The notes under the pieces: model-generated
The model's database searches: none
What the model saw: the letters and a program-made list of their open reading frames with translations, nothing else
Told to the model about the DNA's origin: nothing
Shown: positions 7,281 to 12,301 of the stretch, piece by piece
Layout of the letters: every line of letters starts with the position of its first letter
Numbering within the stretch: position 1 is the first letter of the stretch
Program-made: the position numbers and the translations under genes
Source of the DNA: an uncultured Oscillospiraceae bacterium
Lineage (GTDB): Bacteria > Bacillota > Clostridia > Oscillospirales > Acutalibacteraceae
Assembly: GCA_900549055.1 (NCBI GenBank)
Contig: URNB01000061.1
Location: forward strand, 1 to 12,301
DNA: 12,301 nucleotides
Direction of reading: 5' to 3'

Positions 7281-9536
7281 TCATTCCTCCCCCTTAAGAC
7301 TCCACCCGATAGGTGAAAAGCCCTTCGCCGGAACGGATATACCGCCGTTTTCATACGGCGCATCGCCGTAATTTACATATACGCCCATACCGTTTTCAAA
7401 AAGCGTTTCGGTAACATCGGGCGATAAACGCTTGTGCGAGACCATTTTCTTATCGGAAACGGCGGTAAGATACTCCGCCGAAATTTTATATTTGCTAAGC
7501 GCAGATGCCTTGCAAAGCCCGAAATCTATATATGAGTATTCATCGGCAAGCGTATCGGAAAGTTCTCCCGCGTTTTCAAAGCCAAAGGCGTATTTCAGCG
7601 CCGTTCCCGCCTCAAGCGCCTTTAAAAATGCGGTGTTTTCATCACTTTGACCGTTAATATCGGGCGATGTCAGGTAAACCGAACCGTGCAGCGCCATTGC
7701 GTAAAACGGAATTTCATACTGTGAAAACAAATAGCTGCCCGAATAAAGCGGCGTATCGGTTATGGTATAGGCTGAGGAAAAGCCGTAAGCGCAGGCGTTC
7801 GGAATTACTATTTTCCCATTTTCCGAAAGACCTTTAAGCGCCGTTCGCCACAGCTGCTCGCTTTGCGCTCTGTCTACGGCGCGGTCGCCGAGGTCGGAAT
7901 ATATCTTATTCCCGAGCGTTCCTACCGAATACCCCGCAGTATTAAAGCTGCCGAAGCCCTTACGAGCCGCAGCCGCAGCCGACGTAATTTTTTCAGGACT
8001 TAAAAGATATTTAAAGGGTGCTTTATCCGTTTTTTGAAATGTGCTCATTTTATACCTATAATCAATTACGGGTTCTTTGCGCACCGTTTGCGCGGACGCG
8101 GATTTTTTGGAATATCTGTGTTCGCTCTTAGGCATATCGGTAAAATTCAGCCCCAAATACGCCTTTATGCCGAGCTTTTCGGCAGTGCTTAAAAAAGCGT
8201 TAAGCCCGCTTTTGCCGCCGAGAGCGCGCTCGGGCTTTAAATCGGCGGTAATTCCGCTTTCATCGGCATTTTTATACCAGTAAAGGTAATTAACCGAAAA
8301 ATCCTCAACGCCGCCCTGCTTTAAAGCCTTTACCGTTTTTTCAGCCGCTTTAAAATCCGTAATCGGCATTACCCGCTTTACGGGCAGCCCCAAAACGCTT
8401 TGCTGCTTAACAGCCCCGCCTATAATATCAACAAAAAGCGCGTTGCCTTTGGCGTTCAGGGCTTTAAGCCCCTCTTCCTCGGCAAGGTAATTTCTGTAAG
8501 AAGCCGCCATACCGTTATAATCCGCCGAATCGCAGACGCGGTACTCCACCGAAAACTTTTCTGCGGAGCAGGGCTTGCCTTCAAACATATTGACCTGGGT
8601 ATTTTCAAAGGTCTTCTGGCTCACACTCACAAGAATATTTTCCCTGTAAACATATTCCGCGCTAACGGTGGTATACGGTCTTTTTGCCGTGCTGCCGTCG
8701 GCATTCACAACCGCCCTTGCCGCAGCGTTTGTAATAATTGCGCAAAATGCGGCGTTGTTTCTTTTTACTCCGAACACGGGAAGATAAGCCTTTGATTGCG
8801 GTAATGTTCTTGTGTTTTGCTCCACAGCGCAATCCTCGCCGTAAATTCTCGCCGAATACCTTTGTTCCGAATAGCCGAAGGAGGATATTGCTCCGCAGCC
8901 GTCGGGAATAAACACATACCCGTCGTCGCTGTCAGCGCCGGCGGAAAATCCCGGCAGCAGCGTTACGGAAGTAAGCTTTACAAGATTGCTCTTTTCCTTT
9001 ATTTGCGAAGAAATTATTTCCGCGCGAAAGCCGTAATCGGTAACCGTAAGCTCAATCGGTATTAAAAAGCCCGCGCTTTCAAAATAAAATTCAATTCTTG
9101 CACCGTTTTTTATCCTTTTAACCGAAAAGGTTTTCCTTTTAACGGCGGCGGACGTACTGTTTTGCTCGGAAATATTGGAGTCGCGGTCGGCGTATTTTAT
9201 TTTAATCACGCTTGAAAGCTCCGAAACGGCTGCGGTTTTCAGTCCCTCAATGTCGTAAAGTCCGTCGGGAGTGCTTGAAAAAAAGGTGTCGTTTTTCTTG
9301 TCAAGCAATGTTACCGCCGCGTCAAGCGAGCTTACCGAAAGTCTGAAGCGGTCGTTTTCCGCGATAATATCCCCATCGTTTTCGGGTGAAAAATCAATCT
9401 GCGTCAGCTTTTCCGTAACCGTACCGCCGCTGTCGCTCGAGCGCGAAGCAACCGATAAAAGAAGAATTATTCCGCCCACAGCACAAAACGAAAGCGCAAA
9501 ACCGAGAATATTTTTTAAAAGTGCCTTTCTTTTCAT
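7281..9536 (-). CDS. DUF5696 family membrane-anchored protein, possible glycan-active enzyme
   Basis: This is a 751-residue protein with a basic N-terminus and one transmembrane/signal-anchor segment (about 9-30), so the bulk faces outside. Residues 45-345 are beta-rich. They start with FRLSVSSLDAAVTLLDKKN (64-82) and include GYVFIPDGCGAISSFG (206-221), a block I associate with DUF5696. The pattern resembles the super-beta-sandwich that precedes the TIM barrel in GH31/36/97/101-type enzymes. Residues 366-650 alternate strands and helices like a barrel: VDIIGG, KQQSVLGLPVKRV (377-389), the conserved-looking YSVGTLGNKIYSDLGDR (535-551, with D548 at a strand end), and TDTPLYSGS then EIPFYAMALHGSVY (608-621). 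A small beta domain ends the protein. It is tightly linked to the YIP1/NHL gene (11-nt gap) and to the MalF-type gene. The ribosome binding site is AGGGGG (9544-9549), 7 nt upstream. No activity can be assigned. Confidence 0.8.
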   Translation of the reverse strand: MKRKALLKNILGFALSFCAVGGIILLLSVASRSSDSGGTVTEKLTQIDFSPENDGDIIAENDRFRLSVSSLDAAVTLLDKKNDTFFSSTPDGLYDIEGLKTAAVSELSSVIKIKYADRDSNISEQNSTSAAVKRKTFSVKRIKNGARIEFYFESAGFLIPIELTVTDYGFRAEIISSQIKEKSNLVKLTSVTLLPGFSAGADSDDGYVFIPDGCGAISSFGYSEQRYSARIYGEDCAVEQNTRTLPQSKAYLPVFGVKRNNAAFCAIITNAAARAVVNADGSTAKRPYTTVSAEYVYRENILVSVSQKTFENTQVNMFEGKPCSAEKFSVEYRVCDSADYNGMAASYRNYLAEEEGLKALNAKGNALFVDIIGGAVKQQSVLGLPVKRVMPITDFKAAEKTVKALKQGGVEDFSVNYLYWYKNADESGITADLKPERALGGKSGLNAFLSTAEKLGIKAYLGLNFTDMPKSEHRYSKKSASAQTVRKEPVIDYRYKMSTFQKTDKAPFKYLLSPEKITSAAAAARKGFGSFNTAGYSVGTLGNKIYSDLGDRAVDRAQSEQLWRTALKGLSENGKIVIPNACAYGFSSAYTITDTPLYSGSYLFSQYEIPFYAMALHGSVYLTSPDINGQSDENTAFLKALEAGTALKYAFGFENAGELSDTLADEYSYIDFGLCKASALSKYKISAEYLTAVSDKKMVSHKRLSPDVTETLFENGMGVYVNYGDAPYENGGISVPAKGFSPIGWSLKGEE
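7286..7290 (-). promoter_or_regulatory. Ribosome binding site favouring the second ATG of the MalF-type permease
   Basis: GGAGG on the minus strand lies inside the last codons of the DUF5696 gene. It is 7 nt from the ATG at 7278 but only 1 nt from the ATG at 7284, which argues for initiation at 7278. Confidence 0.55.
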
Positions 9537-9547
9537 ACAAACACCCC

Positions 9548-11635
9548 CTACGCCCTTATTTCGCTTATTACCATTGAAATAAAGCTCAAAAGCTGCGCGA
9601 ACATACTGTACGCCACGGTGATAATAAGTATTAAAAGATACATGCCGAAGACGCTGCCGAAAAGCACAAGCAGCGCCTTGCCGCCGCTGTACTCATGAAC
9701 CTCTTTGTTGGAAACAAAAATGTGTACCGCCGTCCATATAAGACCGACCGACCTGATTATTCCGTAAAACGCCTGCTCTTTAAGCGAAAAAACGTTTGAT
9801 GAAACCAAAAGCATAACCTCGGTTATAATAAGCGGGATAAGCGCGTATGAGGTAAATATTATTATTTCACCGAATTTACCCTTGCCGTCCGCCAATGTGG
9901 AGACCGCCCAATTGCATATAACAAACAGCAGGAATATTCCGAGAGTTTCGGCAAGTACGGCAAAAATATTGAACTGCCTGCCCGAATCGGGGTTATAGTG
10001 AAACGCCGTAAGCTGCGTGGATATAATGCCTACCGCCGTAAATACGCATAATATTACCGCCGCGCATATGCCGCTGCCCTGCTTTGTTTCTTTAAGCAGG
10101 GAATACCCCTTGAACGGGCTTTTAAGACAGTAAAGCGGATAACCGTGCGGTCTTAATACGCGGTTGTATTCGTTTATAACCCGCCTTTCGCTTACCGTAA
10201 GCGCCGCAACAATACCGAGTAAGACCGCCGCAACCCCGATAACTAAGAACACAAAGCCCTTGCGCATTGCTTCGTCCCGCCGTGCGGCAAATGCGTTCGA
10301 GTAGTTTTGCCGGCTGTTGCCTGTCTTGTAGTATTTCATAGCGGCGGCATAATCGCCCGTGCGCTCGCAGATTTTTCCCATACCTATATTGGCAAGCTCG
10401 TAATATGCGTCCTGCTTTAATATGGCTTTCCAATGCTCTTCCGCTTCCCCATACAGCCCTTTATTGTAAAGCGAAAGCGCCGCTCTTACATTAAGCGCGA
10501 AATCGGTCGGTTCAAAAATATGCAGTCCGCCTATACCGCTGTCAAGCACAATTATTTTGTCGCCGAGCGTATCAATCGCCACGGGCGATACAAACGTGCC
10601 CCTTCTGTTGCCCGCTCCGCCGAAGGCATAAAGCAGGTTGGTGCTGCCGTCATACTGAAAAAGGCGTTTTCGGGTTGAATCAAGCAGTGTTATATAGCCC
10701 TCGCCGTCAACCGCTATATCGGAAAACGAGGTGGTTATGTCAAGATTTGAAACACTGTCGAAATAGGTTTCCAAATCGCCGTAAAACGCCTCGTTGCCCT
10801 CGTCATCAAGCAATATGTTCACACTGTTAGGGTTGATTTTCCTTACCTGTCCGCCGCTGCTGCCCGTTCCCGATTTTACGGTGTAAACAAAATTTTCACG
10901 GTCAATATCAAACTGAACAAATGAAACCGGAACGCTTCTTTGCAGACCCGCCGCAGCGTCGCTTGAAAGTATGCGCCGCCAAATTCGGTTCATAATAACC
11001 TTTAAATTCACTTCAACCCGGTTGCTTCCGAAAAATCCTAAAAAGCTGCCGTCCGTATCATATTGCAGAGCTCCCGAATATGTATTTGCCGAAATTACAT
11101 ATACCACACCCGCGCTGTCTGCCAATACATGGGTCGGTGCAAATTCAAAACCGCTTTCCACCTTATCGGCAGGCGGTGCAGAAATGACCGATGTGATATT
11201 ACCGTTGCTATCCGCCGTATAAACCGCCGCTCCGCTTTTATCGGCAACATATATCTTATCGGACGCGGAAACAAAAATCCCTTCCGCACCGCTGAGGTCT
11301 ACCCTGTTTCCGTTTCTTATAAGCCTAATATCTCTTTCAAACTCAAGGCTTGAGCTTAAAACCGCAATGCGGCTGTTTCCGCTGTCAAGAATATATATTT
11401 CGCCCTTTCCCGAAACATAAATATCCTTGGGGTCATTAAGCTGCACCCCGCCGAAGCTTTTTTTGCCCGAAATCGGTGCATATGCCTTATACGGCTCGGG
11501 AACAGCCTGCGAAACACCCGATGAATCATAGGTGTAGCTGAAAGAGGTCTCGCCGTCGGCAAAAACGCCGACAGACGTCCAAACACCCATAAAAACGGCA
11601 ATTATTAAAATTATCAGCGGTTTGACACGTTTCAA
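9548..11635 (-). CDS. YIP1 family membrane protein with N-terminal NHL-type propeller and TPR-like helices
   Basis: This 695-residue multidomain protein has a signal peptide (residues 1-26, cleavage likely after VFA). It is followed by about six NHL-like beta-propeller repeats of the form DIYVSGKGEIYILDSGNSRI: about 66-95, 115-142, 165-200, 237-266, 303-336 and 349-375. A helical insert (about 208-232) sits between the third and fourth. A TPR-like region (about 377-445) has AALSLYNKGLYGEAEEHWKA and a second ELANIGMG...DYAAAMKYYK unit. A transmembrane helix (460-482) leads to a YIP1-type domain (about 505-692) with five further hydrophobic helices and the SPFKGYSLLKE segment. The propeller and TPR should face outside and the linker before the YIP1 domain inside. 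The start is TTG at 11635, supported by AGGAGGGG (11643-11650) 7 nt upstream and by the signal peptide beginning there. I recall this family next to DUF5696 and sugar permeases in other Firmicutes; its role is not known to me. Confidence 0.85.
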   Translation of the reverse strand: MKRVKPLIILIIAVFMGVWTSVGVFADGETSFSYTYDSSGVSQAVPEPYKAYAPISGKKSFGGVQLNDPKDIYVSGKGEIYILDSGNSRIAVLSSSLEFERDIRLIRNGNRVDLSGAEGIFVSASDKIYVADKSGAAVYTADSNGNITSVISAPPADKVESGFEFAPTHVLADSAGVVYVISANTYSGALQYDTDGSFLGFFGSNRVEVNLKVIMNRIWRRILSSDAAAGLQRSVPVSFVQFDIDRENFVYTVKSGTGSSGGQVRKINPNSVNILLDDEGNEAFYGDLETYFDSVSNLDITTSFSDIAVDGEGYITLLDSTRKRLFQYDGSTNLLYAFGGAGNRRGTFVSPVAIDTLGDKIIVLDSGIGGLHIFEPTDFALNVRAALSLYNKGLYGEAEEHWKAILKQDAYYELANIGMGKICERTGDYAAAMKYYKTGNSRQNYSNAFAARRDEAMRKGFVFLVIGVAAVLLGIVAALTVSERRVINEYNRVLRPHGYPLYCLKSPFKGYSLLKETKQGSGICAAVILCVFTAVGIISTQLTAFHYNPDSGRQFNIFAVLAETLGIFLLFVICNWAVSTLADGKGKFGEIIIFTSYALIPLIITEVMLLVSSNVFSLKEQAFYGIIRSVGLIWTAVHIFVSNKEVHEYSGGKALLVLFGSVFGMYLLILIITVAYSMFAQLLSFISMVISEIRA

Positions 11636-11642
11636 GAATGTT

Positions 11643-11650
11643 CCCCTCCT
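11643..11650 (-). promoter_or_regulatory. Ribosome binding site deciding the TTG start of the YIP1/NHL gene
   Basis: On the minus strand this reads AGGAGGGG and is followed by a 7-nt spacer and TTG at 11635-11633. No ATG lies in frame near this point, and the signal peptide of the product starts exactly here, so the rare start codon is well supported. Confidence 0.75.
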
Positions 11651-11652
11651 CT

Positions 11653-12301
11653 TTATTTCATTCCCGAGCTTGACATTGTTTCTATTATGCGTGATTGCGA
11701 CGCTATGAAAAGTATTATCGGCGGCAGCATAAGTAAGAGCGAAAGCGCCGAACCCGCTCCTGCGCGGGCTGTACCGCCCGCCACAACCTGACTTAAAAGC
11801 GAGGATACCATTTTTATCTTTTCATCATACACTAACTGCGACATCTGCGTAGCGCCTGTAGTGTTCCATATTGTCTGAAAAGAAAATATCATAACGGTAA
11901 GCCACGCCGGTTTAACGTTGGGCATTGCAATCTGCCAAAATATTCTAAGCTCGCCCGCACCGTCTATTCTTGCCGCCTCAAGCATAGCCTCTGGTATCTG
12001 CCCCATAAAATTCATCATAAGGTAAAGCCCCAGCGCCGATTGAACCGAGGGCAGTATATATGCCCAGTAGGTATTTATCATACCGAATCTCGATATAACG
12101 ATATACTGCGGTATAAGCATTGCGGCGGAAGTAAAAAGCAACGACCATTTAACAATATTTGAAAAAAGATTTTTGCCCACAAAGCTGTGCTTCGCAAGCG
12201 GATACGCCGCCATACTTGAAAGCACCAAATGCCCAACGGTTGCCGTTACGCTTATAAACACCGTATTGAAAACATACTTTGAAAGCGGCACCCAAAAGGT
12301 A
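11653..12301 (-). CDS. Carbohydrate ABC transporter permease, MalG type (partial, 5' end outside window)
   Basis: This gene supplies the last 215 or so residues of a MalG-type permease. The frame stays open through the right edge; the codons before the first possible GTG start (12291) read T-F-W, matching the FW-x(3)-L-x-(R/K)Y-x-x-N motif normally found well inside these proteins, so the true start lies outside. The EAA loop is intact (EAARIDGAG, then IFWQIAMP). Near the C-terminus there is VVAGGTARAGAGSALSLLLMLPP, ending in an ETMSSSGMK tail. This differs clearly from the other MalG-type permease in the window (tail EGIERTGIVG), so it is a distinct subunit rather than a recent duplicate. 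It precedes the YIP1/NHL gene by 17 nt. Its MalF partner and any matching binding protein would be expected beyond the right edge. Confidence 0.92.
   Translation of the reverse strand, partial: TFWVPLSKYVFNTVFISVTATVGHLVLSSMAAYPLAKHSFVGKNLFSNIVKWSLLFTSAAMLIPQYIVISRFGMINTYWAYILPSVQSALGLYLMMNFMGQIPEAMLEAARIDGAGELRIFWQIAMPNVKPAWLTVMIFSFQTIWNTTGATQMSQLVYDEKIKMVSSLLSQVVAGGTARAGAGSALSLLLMLPPIILFIASQSRIIETMSSSGMK

Noticed and set aside
7279..7284. ATG at 7284 as start of the MalF-type permease
   Set aside because: It overlaps the upstream stop as ATGA but lies 1 nt from the GGAGG; the ATG at 7278 has ideal spacing. It remains possible by translational coupling.
10122..10433. A 103-codon minus-strand frame inside the YIP1/NHL gene
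   Set aside because: It is in another frame of a gene with clear TPR and membrane segments; its sequence is Arg/Cys-rich and low in plausibility.
1..12301. CRISPR arrays, insertion sequences, tRNA or rRNA genes, riboswitches
   Set aside because: No repeated spacer pattern, transposase frame, terminal inverted repeats or RNA-like folds were seen; nearly all the sequence is accounted for by protein-coding genes.

Overview
The window looks like part of a gut-type Firmicutes (Clostridia/Oscillospirales-like) chromosome. The evidence is Shine-Dalgarno-led genes, lipoprotein signal peptides, MalF/MalG-type sugar ABC transporters, and a set of protein families (YIP1/NHL, DUF5696, DUF4434) that I associate with Clostridia and Paenibacillus. 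The lineage is inferred from protein style and composition, not from a marker gene.

Layout: bases 1-318 (+ strand) hold the 3' end of a GH27 alpha-galactosidase. Bases 319-431 form a short convergent intergenic gap with a perfect 12-bp stem hairpin. From 432 to the right edge every gene is on the minus strand, so the transcript reads right to left. In transcription order these are: a MalG-type permease cut by the window edge; a membrane protein with an extracytoplasmic NHL-type propeller, TPR-like helices and a YIP1 domain; a large membrane-anchored DUF5696 protein; a MalF-type permease; a second MalG-type permease; a surface lipoprotein of unknown family with alpha/alpha-toroid character; a family 1 solute-binding lipoprotein; a cytoplasmic DUF4434 TIM-barrel protein; and an N-acylglucosamine 2-epimerase-type protein. 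Gaps are at most 17 nt and several genes overlap, so this reads as one operon of more than 11.8 kb whose promoter lies beyond the right edge.

Working model (inference): the binding protein and permeases import an oligosaccharide; the DUF5696 protein, the toroid lipoprotein and the YIP1/NHL protein act at the membrane or cell surface on a glycan; DUF4434 and the epimerase finish the sugar in the cytoplasm. The epimerase has the hallmarks of the GlcNAc/ManNAc type rather than of cellobiose epimerase, which weakly suggests an amino-sugar-containing substrate. No ATPase is encoded here, so a shared MsmK-like ATPase would have to come from elsewhere.

The least understood parts are the YIP1/NHL-DUF5696 pair, the toroid lipoprotein and the DUF4434 protein. 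Separately, base composition changes sharply near base 600, inside the 3' end of the epimerase gene. Bases 1-600 are GC-rich and the rest is about 45% GC, which suggests a recombination junction or an assembly join.
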